This document shows, piece by piece, positions 1 to 8,154 of a stretch of 64,000 nucleotides of DNA; positions within the stretch are counted from its first letter, which is position 1; each line of letters starts with the position of its first letter. This DNA is from Pluralibacter gergoviae ATCC 33028 = NBRC 105706. GTDB lineage: Bacteria; Pseudomonadota; Gammaproteobacteria; Enterobacterales; Enterobacteriaceae. Made by a program: the position numbers and the translations under genes. Where the stretch lies: contig NZ_BCZS01000016.1 of NCBI RefSeq assembly GCF_001598855.1, forward strand, positions 1 to 64,000, written 5' to 3'. The notes under the pieces are model-generated. The model was not told the DNA's origin. It searched no databases and worked only from the letters and a program-made list of their open reading frames with translations.

Positions 1-759
1 CATGGCCTCACGCGCGCGGGCGAGAGAAATCTCCGCAGGCAGAGAGGGTTTATATTCAAGACCAATCGCTCCGTCGTAGCCTAACGCCCGCAGACGGTCC
101 AGCAGCAGCCTCCACTCCCCTTTTTCCGCCTCCGGCTCGGCGCGGGTGGGTACCTGGGCAATTTGTACATGACCCAGCAGGTGAGTCCGGCCGCCTAACG
201 CGGCTTCCATCTCCTCTTCCATGACCGCAGAGTGGTAGGCGTCAAACAGCAGCCTGAGACGCGGGCTGTCCACTGCCTCGATGATGTCCAGCGCGACGCG
301 GGTGTCGTCGAGAAACATGCCGGGATGATCGATGCGGGTATTCAGCGGTTCCAGCAGCAGCGTAATGCCCGCCGCTTCGGCGCGGGATGCCGCCTGTCGC
401 AGCACCCCGATAGCCAACGCTTTTTGCTCGTCAAAACTGGCATCCTCCCGCCGGAAACCTGAAGCCACCACCAGCGGCGGGCTTCCCAACCGCCGCGCAG
501 CGGTGAGACTGTCATCCAGCGCCGCGAGAAACCCGGCATGCTCTGCCGGATCGACCAGGCTGCGGCGCGGTTCGACCACGAAACTCGACAAGGTAACGCC
601 CGTCTCGTCAAGTACCCCGGCCAGCGCCTCCAGCGGCTTGTCGCGCCACAGGTGAAACTCAACGTGGCTGAAACCAGCGCGCTTCGCCGCGCGGACGCGG
701 TCGCAAAAATCGGGATGCTCCTCACGAAAAAGCCATTCAATGCACGGGGACAGATACAT
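1..759 (-). CDS. Hydroxypyruvate isomerase-like TIM-barrel protein (3' end cut by window edge)
   Basis: The frame is open for all 253 codons from an ATG at 759 (GGAGG seven bases upstream) down to base 1, so the stop codon lies outside the window. My translation begins MYLSPCIEWLFREEHPDF. It carries hallmarks of the xylose-isomerase-like TIM-barrel (AP_endonuc_2) superfamily, Hyi branch: LLLEPLN, LLFDAYHS, GHVQIAQVP and near the end IGLEYKPS, which supply the usual Glu-Asp-His-Glu metal ligands. Hyi proteins are about 258 residues, so only a few residues are missing. Hyi-type enzymes isomerise short ketoacids or keto-sugars; C-glycoside deglycosidase alpha subunits share the fold. It is divergent from an MFS transporter and a GMC sugar oxidase, which suggests it works on an oxidised sugar. 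Substrate unknown; family call secure. Confidence 0.85.
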   Translation of the reverse strand, partial: MYLSPCIEWLFREEHPDFCDRVRAAKRAGFSHVEFHLWRDKPLEALAGVLDETGVTLSSFVVEPRRSLVDPAEHAGFLAALDDSLTAARRLGSPPLVVASGFRREDASFDEQKALAIGVLRQAASRAEAAGITLLLEPLNTRIDHPGMFLDDTRVALDIIEAVDSPRLRLLFDAYHSAVMEEEMEAALGGRTHLLGHVQIAQVPTRAEPEAEKGEWRLLLDRLRALGYDGAIGLEYKPSLPAEISLARAREAM

Positions 760-798
760 CCAACCTCCTCTTATCGACTTATCGATATGAATCCGATA

Positions 799-827
799 AA
801 TTAGAACAAGAACTCTTATTCTATTAT
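799..827. promoter_or_regulatory. Putative TetR operator, copy 1 (hyi-like/MFS divergent promoter)
   Basis: AATTAGAACAAGAACT followed by CTTATTCTATTAT. It aligns at about 21 of 29 positions with the palindromic element between the TetR gene and the monooxygenase gene (6352-6379). It lies just upstream of the leftward hyi-like gene. Assignment to the TetR protein at 5577-6218 is inference. Confidence 0.5.
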
Positions 828-906
828 GAGACGGCACCGCCGCCGTCTCATGCGCCCCGGATTATCGCCGACATCAGTGCGCCATCGGCGATAACAAGAA
901 CGGACG

Positions 907-920
907 CTCTAATTCTAATC
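907..920. promoter_or_regulatory. Weaker TetR-operator-like element near the MFS promoter
   Basis: CTCTAATTCTAATC, reverse complement GATTAGAATTAGAG, shares the TAGAA/TTCTA core with the other copies but lacks a full second arm. It sits 63 bases before the MFS start at 983. Low confidence. Confidence 0.25.
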
Positions 921-982
921 GTTTAGCGATACAAAATGTCAACATCATTTAACAGATTTTTAACCAAACCTGAAGGTACATC

Positions 983-2443
983 ATGTTAAACAACGCTTCG
1001 GCGTCATCTTCCTGTCCTTCGCCGGACGCCGCTGAGCGGCAAAGAACGCTGGCAACGATCGTGGTGTCCATCGCCATGGTACTGGAGATCGTCGATGTCT
1101 CTATTCTCAACGTCGCCATTCCCGTTCTGCAGCACAGCCTGGCCGCCAGCCCACGGCAGATCGAGTGGGTGATGACCGGATATCTGTTCTTTTTTTCCGT
1201 GCTTCTGCTGACCGGCGGTCGGCTGGGAGATCTCTGCGGCTACCGGCGGCTATTCATCTGCGGACTGACGGCGTTTGGCGTAGCCTCCGCGGGCTGCGGG
1301 CTGGCCACCAGTCCGGAGATGCTGATCGCGATGCGCATTTTTCAGGGGATCAGCGGGGCGATGATGGGGCCGCAGATTCTCTCTCTGGTGCAGGTGCTCT
1401 ATCCCCCGCACGAGCGTTTTCGGGTAATGAGCATCTTCGGCCTGCTGGGCGGGGCCGCCGGTATTCTCGGGCCGATCCTCGGCGGGGCCATCATTGAAAG
1501 TAACCTCTTTGGCCTGAGCTGGCGCCCCATTTTTTTAATTAACGTGCCGATCATTATTGTGGCGATAATGCTGGCGTGGCGCGTGCTGCCCGCGGTCAAA
1601 AGCCCGGAGGCAAAAGGAATCGATCTGCTCGGCACCCTGCTGGCGATTATCGGCGGCGGCGCCATCCTGCTGACGCTGATTGAGATGCCCGCCCTCGGCT
1701 GGCCCGCCTGGTCCTTCTCCCTGCCGGTGCTGGCGATAATCACCCTCTGCGGGCTGGCGCGCTATCTGCTGGCCCGGGAAAAAAGCGGTAAGCCGCTGCT
1801 GCTTCCCCCGGAGGTGCTGCGCGACGGCTTTTATCGCGCCGGATTCAGCATCACGCTGCTCTATCAGGTTGCCACTGCCTCACTGCTGCTTGCCACCGCC
1901 CTGGCCCTGCAAACCGGGCTGGGGTTCACTCCGTTTCAGACTGCGCTGATGCATATTCCCTTCGCGCTGGGGGCAATGTTCTCGATTACCGTCGCCGGAC
2001 GCCGCCTCTCGCCCCGGCTTGGGCGTAACATCACCCTGGTGGGTGTCGTCGTCCAGGTCTGCGGGCTGCTGCTGATGGGGTATGGGATCTCCGGGGGCAT
2101 GACGGTGATGCGGCTGGTCGCCCTCGGGGTGGGGTTCAGTCTCTGCGGCTGCGGGATGGGGCTGATCTCTGCCCCGCTCCCCGCCTTTGCGATGGCGGCA
2201 ACCCGCGTTGCCCATGCGGGGGCAGCCTCGGGGCTGTTCCGTACCGGCCAGCAATTTGGTGCCGCGCTGGGCATGGCGACCCTCGGCGGCTTCTATCTGG
2301 CCAAAAGCGCCTCGGGGCCGGGCGCCTGGCACCCGGCGTTTATTACTCTGCTGGCGCTTGATATCGCGGTACTGCTGGTTATCGCCGCCCTGAGCCGCTG
2401 GTTACCCGCGTCAGTGCTGCGCCCGGAAGAGAAAAAAACCTGA
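983..2443 (+). CDS. MFS transporter, DHA2 (14-helix, EmrB/QacA) family
   Basis: 486 residues with about 14 hydrophobic segments. After a short polar N-terminus come the DHA2 motif-A region (GRLGDLCGYRRLF), RIFQGISGAMMGPQILSL and the motif-C-like FGLLGGAAGILGPILGGAI. These proteins are proton-coupled inner-membrane exporters of drugs or aromatic compounds, and some are importers. It is the first gene of a two-gene rightward unit with the GMC oxidase, ended by the hairpin at 4098-4119. Divergence from the hyi-like gene and nearby operator-like elements suggest coregulation with the glycoside-degradation genes. Substrate not predictable from sequence. Confidence 0.9.
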   Translation: MLNNASASSSCPSPDAAERQRTLATIVVSIAMVLEIVDVSILNVAIPVLQHSLAASPRQIEWVMTGYLFFFSVLLLTGGRLGDLCGYRRLFICGLTAFGVASAGCGLATSPEMLIAMRIFQGISGAMMGPQILSLVQVLYPPHERFRVMSIFGLLGGAAGILGPILGGAIIESNLFGLSWRPIFLINVPIIIVAIMLAWRVLPAVKSPEAKGIDLLGTLLAIIGGGAILLTLIEMPALGWPAWSFSLPVLAIITLCGLARYLLAREKSGKPLLLPPEVLRDGFYRAGFSITLLYQVATASLLLATALALQTGLGFTPFQTALMHIPFALGAMFSITVAGRRLSPRLGRNITLVGVVVQVCGLLLMGYGISGGMTVMRLVALGVGFSLCGCGMGLISAPLPAFAMAATRVAHAGAASGLFRTGQQFGAALGMATLGGFYLAKSASGPGAWHPAFITLLALDIAVLLVIAALSRWLPASVLRPEEKKT

Positions 2444-2572
2444 GCTATCGCGCCTTCGGATAGCAGCCATCGCGATGTTCCATTTATCCGGAGGGCGAAG
2501 TTGTAGTACCTAATGAAGTCTGTACACCTGCAGCGGGCCCGGCCCGAATAATGAGAAAGCGTAAGGATGACT

Positions 2573-4072
2573 ATGAACGAGAAGGTTGATGTACTGATTA
2601 TTGGCAGCGGCCCGGTAGGCTGCGCTTTTGCGCGACGGATCACCGAACGTCGCCGCGCGCGCGTGCTGGTGGTGGAGGCAGGTGAGGCGCTGACGCCGCA
2701 GACCGGTGTCAATATCCGCAATCTGGCCCCCGCCGAACGCGACGCCGCCTACGCCCGTGCGCGCCAGTTCCCGCTGGCGACGCTGCCGTCCGACCTCCCC
2801 GTGGGCGCGCTGATTGCCCGACCGGGTACGCACCTCCTCGATCCGACCCGCCCTGATGGGGCGATGCCCGCCGCCGCGCTCTCCAGCAATCTCGGCGGAA
2901 TGGGCATCCACTGGACATGCGCCTGCCCCAGGCCGGGAGACAGTGAGGTGATCCCCTTTATTGATCCGCAAAAAATGGATGCCGCCTTCGCGTCCGCGGA
3001 GGCCTATCTGCAGGTGACCCGTGAAGGGTTCCCGCAGACGGCTCTCAGCCGGCAGATTGTCGCCTCGCTCAACGCCCGTTTCGCCGACGGCCGTCCGCCA
3101 GAACGGCAGGCGCAGCCGATGCCCCTGGCCTGTCGGCCTACCCCTGAAGGCAAACCCCGCTGGTCGGGGGTGGATGCGGTACTGGGCGATCTGGCCGAAG
3201 AGGAGACGCGTCAGCAGCGCGGGGTGGAGATCCGCACCGCCACGCTGTGCACCGGCATCCTCCACGACGGCGCCGCAGCGACGGGAGCAGAGCTGCGCAA
3301 TCTGCGCACCGGTGAAACGTACCGAGTCGAGGCCCGGGTGGTGATCGTCGCCGCCGATGCGCTGCGGACCCCGCAGTTGCTCTACGCCTCCGGCATCCGC
3401 CCGCAGGCGCTCGGACGCTGGCTGAACGACCAGCCCCAGGTTATCGCCCTGATCGAGGTCGATGCCCCACCGGTAGCGCCGCCCCACAGCGCGACAGGCG
3501 CCGACGGGCGGGATAATATCTCCGGCGTGACCTGGCTCCCCTTCCACGAGCCGGACTTTCCATTTCACGGTCAGCTAATGCAGATGGACACCTCCCCCAT
3601 TGCGTTCAGTCAGCCAGGCGAGGCGCCGGGCAAGCCGGTAGTGGGCCTCGGCCTGTTCCTTGCCAAGGAGCTGCGCAAAGAGGATCGGATTCTGTTCAGC
3701 GACAAAAACGATGCCGTCGGGCTGCCGGAGATGACTCTTCACTATCAGCTGACCGAGGGCGATCGCCAACGCCTGGCGCTGGCGCAGGAGGTAGTGCAGC
3801 AGGTAGGGGCGGCGCTGGGCAACGTGGCCCGGGGCGGGGAAGCCATCGTCTTACCGGCGGGAACCTCACTGCACTATCAGGGCAGCTGCCGGATTGGGCC
3901 TGTGGATGACGGCACCAGCGTGGCCTCGCCCGATTCGCGGGTCTGGGGCTTCAGCAATCTGTACGTGGGGGGCAACGGCGCCATTCCGACCGCCACCGCC
4001 TGCAACCCGACCCCGACCAGCGTCGCGCTGGCCATTCTCGCCGCGGATGACATTAGCGCGCGCCTGCTGTAA
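2573..4072 (+). CDS. GMC-family FAD oxidoreductase, pyranose 2-oxidase/C-glycoside 3-oxidase-like
   Basis: About 499 residues. Start chosen at the second ATG, which has AAGG seven bases upstream; ATG 2567 abuts the same SD. The N-terminus has the FAD Rossmann motif VLIIGSGPVGCAFARR. GGMGIHWTCACPRP at about residues 109-122 matches the pyranose-2-oxidase flavin-attachment region, where the His of THW carries FAD covalently. The C-terminus has LHYQGSCRIG (catalytic His) and GNGAIPTATACNPTPTS (catalytic Asn). Members oxidise a sugar C2 or C3 hydroxyl; related bacterial enzymes oxidise C-glycosides before deglycosylation. No signal peptide, so cytoplasmic. It follows the MFS gene by 130 bases and neighbours a sugar-isomerase-like gene. 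Substrate inferred, not shown. Confidence 0.88.
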   Translation: MNEKVDVLIIGSGPVGCAFARRITERRRARVLVVEAGEALTPQTGVNIRNLAPAERDAAYARARQFPLATLPSDLPVGALIARPGTHLLDPTRPDGAMPAAALSSNLGGMGIHWTCACPRPGDSEVIPFIDPQKMDAAFASAEAYLQVTREGFPQTALSRQIVASLNARFADGRPPERQAQPMPLACRPTPEGKPRWSGVDAVLGDLAEEETRQQRGVEIRTATLCTGILHDGAAATGAELRNLRTGETYRVEARVVIVAADALRTPQLLYASGIRPQALGRWLNDQPQVIALIEVDAPPVAPPHSATGADGRDNISGVTWLPFHEPDFPFHGQLMQMDTSPIAFSQPGEAPGKPVVGLGLFLAKELRKEDRILFSDKNDAVGLPEMTLHYQLTEGDRQRLALAQEVVQQVGAALGNVARGGEAIVLPAGTSLHYQGSCRIGPVDDGTSVASPDSRVWGFSNLYVGGNGAIPTATACNPTPTSVALAILAADDISARLL

Positions 4073-4097
4073 CCCGCCCCGCGTTGATCCTCCCCTG

Positions 4098-4119
4098 ACG
4101 CTGCTTCGGCAGCGTTTTT
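4098..4119 (+). terminator. Rho-independent terminator after GMC oxidase gene
   Basis: ACGCTGC, TTCG tetraloop, GCAGCGT, then TTTTT. It lies 26 bases after the GMC stop. The remaining spacer to 4318 holds no gene. Confidence 0.85.
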
Positions 4120-4318
4120 ACTGTCCGCAATCCCCTGTTTTATTCAGGGTATTTTGATTCGCGATACATGCCATAGGTAATCACAATTTTTCACCCCTCT
4201 GTACACGGCCCTACTCTGGACCCGGGGTCGATCCGACGCCCACCTGTATTCCTAACCTGCATATAAAAACCGCTCAGCCACCGACGACTGGTGGACCGGG
4301 TGATAAAAGGAGAACGTC

Positions 4319-5560
4319 GTGAGCAACATCGCTAATCAGCCCGAAGCGCCGCAGGCCGGCGCGGCGCAGGGCATTATTATCGCCCTGACAGCTTTTCTGC
4401 CTATACTGGCCATCGTCTCTCTGGCCCCCGCCGTCCCCACCCTGATTCAGCACTTCTCGGGGGTGCGCTGGGCCGAAACTCTGGTACCGCTGATGCTGAC
4501 CGCTCCGGGGCTGGTCATTGCCGTCACCGGCCCCTTCAGCGGCTGGCTGGCGGACAGAGTTGGCCGCCGCAAGCTGCTGCTCTGCGCCACGCTGCTGTAC
4601 GGCGTCTGCGGCACTTTGCCGCTCTGTTTATCCTCCCTGACGCTGATCTTCTGCAGCCGCCTCGGCGTCGGTCTGGCGGAGGCGGTGGTGCTTACCCTCG
4701 CCAATACCATGCTGCTGGATTACTTCGATGATAAGCAGCGCCGCTTCTGGCTGACGGTGCAGGGAGTGATTGGTCCGGCGATGGCGGTACTGGTGCTGGC
4801 CGGATCGGGCTATCTGACCGCCCTGCGCTGGAATGGCGCGTTCGCTATCTACTTCGCCGCCTTTGCGCTATTTATCGCCATGTATTTCTGGATGTACGAG
4901 CCGGCCAAAACCCACCGGCCGCAGCAGGTTACCGGGGCGAGCAGCGCCTTCCCGTGGTCGCGGGTCATCGCCCTAACGGTGCTGACGTTTATCAGTGCCA
5001 TCATCTACTATGTCTACACCATCAACGGTGCCAACGCCTTTCATACCCTGCCGGACGCCAGCCCCCAGCGGATTGGCCTGATTATGTCGCTGGTCAGCCT
5101 TGCGGTGCCGTTCGGATCGCTGCTTTTTGGCCTGGCCTCCCGCGGTCTGACGCCGGAGCGCGTGCTGGCGCTGATGATGTGTCTGATGGGCGTTGGAATG
5201 CTGATTATCGGCGCCTCGCGCAGCGATACCCTGATGGGCCTCGGCTCGGCGATTCAGCAGCTGGGGGCCGGGATGGCGATCAGCGCCATGATTTACTGGG
5301 TGGGATCGCTCATTCCCCCGGCCTACTGCGGCCGGGCTATGGGCGCCTGGTCAGGGGCATTTTTCGCCGGGATGTTTGTCAGCCCGATTATCGTCGGCCT
5401 GATCAGGGCGCATGAGCAGAATGATATTCTGGCGGCCTTTACGGGCCTGGGCTGCATCGCCCTGGTGCTGGCCGCCGCCCTCTTCCTTTACACCTTCTCA
5501 CGTCACAGCCACCGGCTGCGCCAGCAGAGGGACGCCAGCGCCTGGCAGCTCGCGGAGTAA
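4319..5560 (+). CDS. MFS transporter (12-helix)
   Basis: 413 residues with 12 predicted helices. GTG start with AGGAG six bases upstream. The motif-A loop is GWLADRVGRRKLLL. A paralogous MFS protein at 12306-13508 shares its layout, including the MAIAAG/ALVLAA-type last helix and a central acidic loop (EPAKTH versus EPATYR), so the two probably handle related compounds. It has its own promoter after the terminator at 4098 and converges with the TetR gene 16 bases downstream. Substrate unknown; uptake of a plant aromatic or its glycoside is the contextual guess. Confidence 0.88.
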   Translation: MSNIANQPEAPQAGAAQGIIIALTAFLPILAIVSLAPAVPTLIQHFSGVRWAETLVPLMLTAPGLVIAVTGPFSGWLADRVGRRKLLLCATLLYGVCGTLPLCLSSLTLIFCSRLGVGLAEAVVLTLANTMLLDYFDDKQRRFWLTVQGVIGPAMAVLVLAGSGYLTALRWNGAFAIYFAAFALFIAMYFWMYEPAKTHRPQQVTGASSAFPWSRVIALTVLTFISAIIYYVYTINGANAFHTLPDASPQRIGLIMSLVSLAVPFGSLLFGLASRGLTPERVLALMMCLMGVGMLIIGASRSDTLMGLGSAIQQLGAGMAISAMIYWVGSLIPPAYCGRAMGAWSGAFFAGMFVSPIIVGLIRAHEQNDILAAFTGLGCIALVLAAALFLYTFSRHSHRLRQQRDASAWQLAE

Positions 5561-5576
5561 CCGGCCCACCCGTCCG

Positions 5577-6218
5577 CTATGACGCGACGGGGGCTATCAG
5601 AAAGCTCAGGCACATCAGACCAAGGTCGCGCTTGAGCTGCTCCCAGTCCCCCTCTCCCGATGCCTCTACCGCCGAGCCAAGCCCCAGAAATCGGGCCAGC
5701 GAGGCGTAGGCAACGGTAAAGCAGAAGCGGGCCGCGTGCTCGGGGCGGGGGTGGCGGATTTCCGCCGCAGAATCCAGCAGCAGCTGAATAAAAGTCTGCT
5801 CATTTTTCAGATAGGCCGCTTTACCGATACTGGCTACCCGCTCATCGTCGGCCCGGGCCATAAACGGCCGCAGGATCCCGGCGTGGCGGTGCAGATACTC
5901 CGCCTGGACATCCATCAGCGCGGGCAGCTTCTCCCGCAGCGGCAGATTCTGTGCCTGAAGGCGCTCCACCAGTTGCTGCCACTCGGCGTCCAGCTCCTGC
6001 ATCACCTCGGCCATCACCGCGACAAAAAGATCCTCTTTTCCCCCAAAGCGGGCGTAGATGGAGCCGACGGAGACCCCCGAGCGGCGGCTGATTTCAGCAA
6101 TGGTCAGCAGCTCAAAGGTGCCCTCTGATAAAATTTCCCGGCTGGCCGTCATCAGACGCTCCAGTGCAATCCGGCTGCGGTCCTGTTTAGGCTGGCGTAT
6201 GGCCGATCGTTCGCTCAT
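5577..6218 (-). CDS. TetR/AcrR-family transcriptional regulator
   Basis: 213 residues from ATG 6218 (AGGTGA upstream); an in-frame GTG at 6230 would add four residues. The N-terminal helix-turn-helix reads LLTIAEISRRSGVSVGSIYARFGGKEDLF, a canonical TetR recognition helix. The C-terminal ligand domain is all-helical. It is divergent from the monooxygenase/reductase/GH3 operon, with a near-perfect palindrome between them (6352-6379). Related sequences upstream of two other units make it the likely repressor of this half of the island, with an aromatic glycoside or aglycone as inducer. The regulon assignment is inferred from shared sites. Confidence 0.92.
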   Translation of the reverse strand: MSERSAIRQPKQDRSRIALERLMTASREILSEGTFELLTIAEISRRSGVSVGSIYARFGGKEDLFVAVMAEVMQELDAEWQQLVERLQAQNLPLREKLPALMDVQAEYLHRHAGILRPFMARADDERVASIGKAAYLKNEQTFIQLLLDSAAEIRHPRPEHAARFCFTVAYASLARFLGLGSAVEASGEGDWEQLKRDLGLMCLSFLIAPVAS

Positions 6219-6351
6219 TGCGGTTGTCACCTGTTATTCCATGAAAGACGGTTGCAGTGTATTGCAGTTGTCTCCTGCCCTGCAAATTACGCGGGAAACT
6301 ATCACCGGCAAGTTGTTGCAAAAATGTGATGAACGTCATTCCTTTGTGATT

Positions 6352-6379
6352 AAATAGAATTATAATTCTAGTTCTATTT
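6352..6379. promoter_or_regulatory. TetR operator, copy 2 (TetR/monooxygenase intergenic)
   Basis: Two nested symmetries. TAGAATTATAATTCTA (6355-6370) is a perfect 16-base palindrome. The outer arms AAATAGAA (6352-6359) and TTCTATTT (6372-6379) are exact inverted repeats. It lies 40 bases before the monooxygenase ATG, where a repressor would block both divergent promoters. Confidence 0.7.
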
Positions 6380-6418
6380 GATAACAACAACCACCTTACC
6401 CAACCATCAGGAGTTGCT

Positions 6419-7513
6419 ATGCGTTTCTCTGCCTTTCTCGTCGGACGTTCCACTGCGCCAGAGCAGGATCGGTTTGTCATGCAGTCCCTTATCGACCACG
6501 CCCGTCAGGCGGAGGCGCTGGGGTTTGATGCCGTTTTTATGCCCGACCACCACTTCACCGGCTATGCCCCGATGTCGAGCGATCCCTTTATCTTTGCCGC
6601 CTATCTCGCGGGACAGCTGAAAAAGGTTCACTTCGGGATGTCAGTCACCACCGTCCCCCTGCACCATCCGGTGCGCTTTGCCGAACGTGTTAACCTGCTG
6701 GATCAGCTCACCGAGGGGCGGCTACTGGTTGGTATCGGCAGCGGCACCACCCCGGAGGAGATGATTGGCTTCGGAGTGAACTATAAAGAAGCGTCAAACC
6801 TGCTGCAGGAGAACCTCGATTTGGTTCTCAAACTGTGGGACAAAAAGATCGAGGACGATCCGATCATTTTCGAAACCTCTCACTACAAGGGCGCCGTCGT
6901 CCAGCGCATCGTACCCACCGCATGGCAGAAGCCGTTCAACCGCATCATGCCCGTCGCCCTGCGGGAAAGCAGCATGCAGCGCGCGGCCGACAACGGCTGG
7001 CCGGCGTTTATCCCGGCCTTTACCCCGCCCATCCCGGCCAGCAGCGATCCTTTCGGCCAATTGACCCACTACTTCACTCGCTACCGCGACGCGCTGCTGA
7101 ATGCCGGACACAGTGAGGAGGTGATCAAATACTGTCTCTCGTGGACCACCCACACCTGGCAGTGCGTCCACATTGCCCCGACAGACGAGCAGGCCCGGGA
7201 AGAGGTACTCCAGATTATGGGCTGGTATCAGCAGGCCATCGAGCGCGAGTACGAATACAACAAGCGGGCCGAAGAGTTCAGCGGCGTCTCCCTGCACCGG
7301 CACCCGGACTGCTTCAGCGAAGAGTGGCTCAAAACCTGGTGCCTGTACGGTAGCCCGGAAACCGTCGCCGAGGAGCTGGAACGCCATCAACAGCTGGGGA
7401 TCGGCAACGTTCTGATGGGCTTTACCACCGGTCCGCTCACCGAGCAGCGCCTGCAGTTGACCCGGCAGTCCATGTCCCTGTTTGCAGATAAAATTCTGCC
7501 GCGCTTCCGCTAA
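6419..7513 (+). CDS. Luciferase-like (LLM) flavin-dependent monooxygenase
   Basis: 364 residues; AGGAG five bases before the ATG. Bacterial-luciferase-like fold: AEALGFDAVFMPDHHF near the N-terminus, HFGMSVTTVPLHHPVRFAERV, then LTEGRLLVGIGSGTTPEEM, as expected for FMNH2-using class C monooxygenases. The C-terminus has GSPETVAEELERHQQLGIGN. Such enzymes need a separate flavin reductase, encoded by the next gene 20 bases on. First gene of a TetR-controlled operon with a GH3 glycosidase, so it may oxidise the aglycone or a sugar-derived intermediate. Exact reaction unknown. Confidence 0.9.
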   Translation: MRFSAFLVGRSTAPEQDRFVMQSLIDHARQAEALGFDAVFMPDHHFTGYAPMSSDPFIFAAYLAGQLKKVHFGMSVTTVPLHHPVRFAERVNLLDQLTEGRLLVGIGSGTTPEEMIGFGVNYKEASNLLQENLDLVLKLWDKKIEDDPIIFETSHYKGAVVQRIVPTAWQKPFNRIMPVALRESSMQRAADNGWPAFIPAFTPPIPASSDPFGQLTHYFTRYRDALLNAGHSEEVIKYCLSWTTHTWQCVHIAPTDEQAREEVLQIMGWYQQAIEREYEYNKRAEEFSGVSLHRHPDCFSEEWLKTWCLYGSPETVAEELERHQQLGIGNVLMGFTTGPLTEQRLQLTRQSMSLFADKILPRFR

Positions 7514-7533
7514 CCCGTTCCCGGAGAGATATC

Positions 7534-8154
7534 ATGACACGACACGCAACTCGCCCCCCTTTCATCGTCGGGATCGGGGGCACTACCCGCCCCGGCTCCA
7601 GTACTGAACGTGCTCTGACCACCGCGCTGGCCCACGCCCGCAGCCGGGGGGCCAATACCCGGCTGTTTGGCGGCAAAGAGCTGGCCGCCCTGCCTGCCTT
7701 CAACCCGGAAGTGACCACCCGCACGCCGCAGGAACTGGCGTTTGTTGACGCCGTACGCCAGGCGGACGGGATCCTGATCGCCTCCCCCGGCTATCACGGC
7801 GGCGTCTCCGGGCTGGTGAAAAACGCCATCGACCTGCTGGAAGACCTGCGCGGTGACAGCCGGGTCTACCTCGACGGCCGGGCCGTCGGCTGCATCATCA
7901 CCGCCGCGGGCTGGCAGGGGTGCAATACCACGCTCGCCGCCCTGCGCGCCATCGTCCACGCCCTGCGCGGCTGGCCAACGCCGCTGGGGGCAACCCTCAA
8001 CACTGCCGGCGTATCGCTGTTTGATAAAGAGGGTAACTGCACCGATGTCGCCGTCCAGCGCGCCCTGGAAACCGTTGCAGAACAGGTGCTGAGCTTTACG
8101 GCCCCGTCACTGACAAGGAGAGCCGCCGATGACTGCGCTCAGTCTGTCGCTTAA
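7534..8154 (+). CDS. NAD(P)H-dependent FMN reductase (monooxygenase partner)
   Basis: 206 residues, flavodoxin-like fold of the SsuE/NADPH_FMN_red family. FIVGIGGTTRPGSSTERAL is the N-terminal phosphate-binding loop, and GILIASPGYHGGVSGLVKNA is the typical flavin-binding segment. It would supply reduced FMN to the LLM monooxygenase immediately upstream, giving a two-component system. The 3' end overlaps the GH3 start by 26 bases, indicating translational coupling. Confidence 0.9.
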   Translation: MTRHATRPPFIVGIGGTTRPGSSTERALTTALAHARSRGANTRLFGGKELAALPAFNPEVTTRTPQELAFVDAVRQADGILIASPGYHGGVSGLVKNAIDLLEDLRGDSRVYLDGRAVGCIITAAGWQGCNTTLAALRAIVHALRGWPTPLGATLNTAGVSLFDKEGNCTDVAVQRALETVAEQVLSFTAPSLTRRAADDCAQSVA

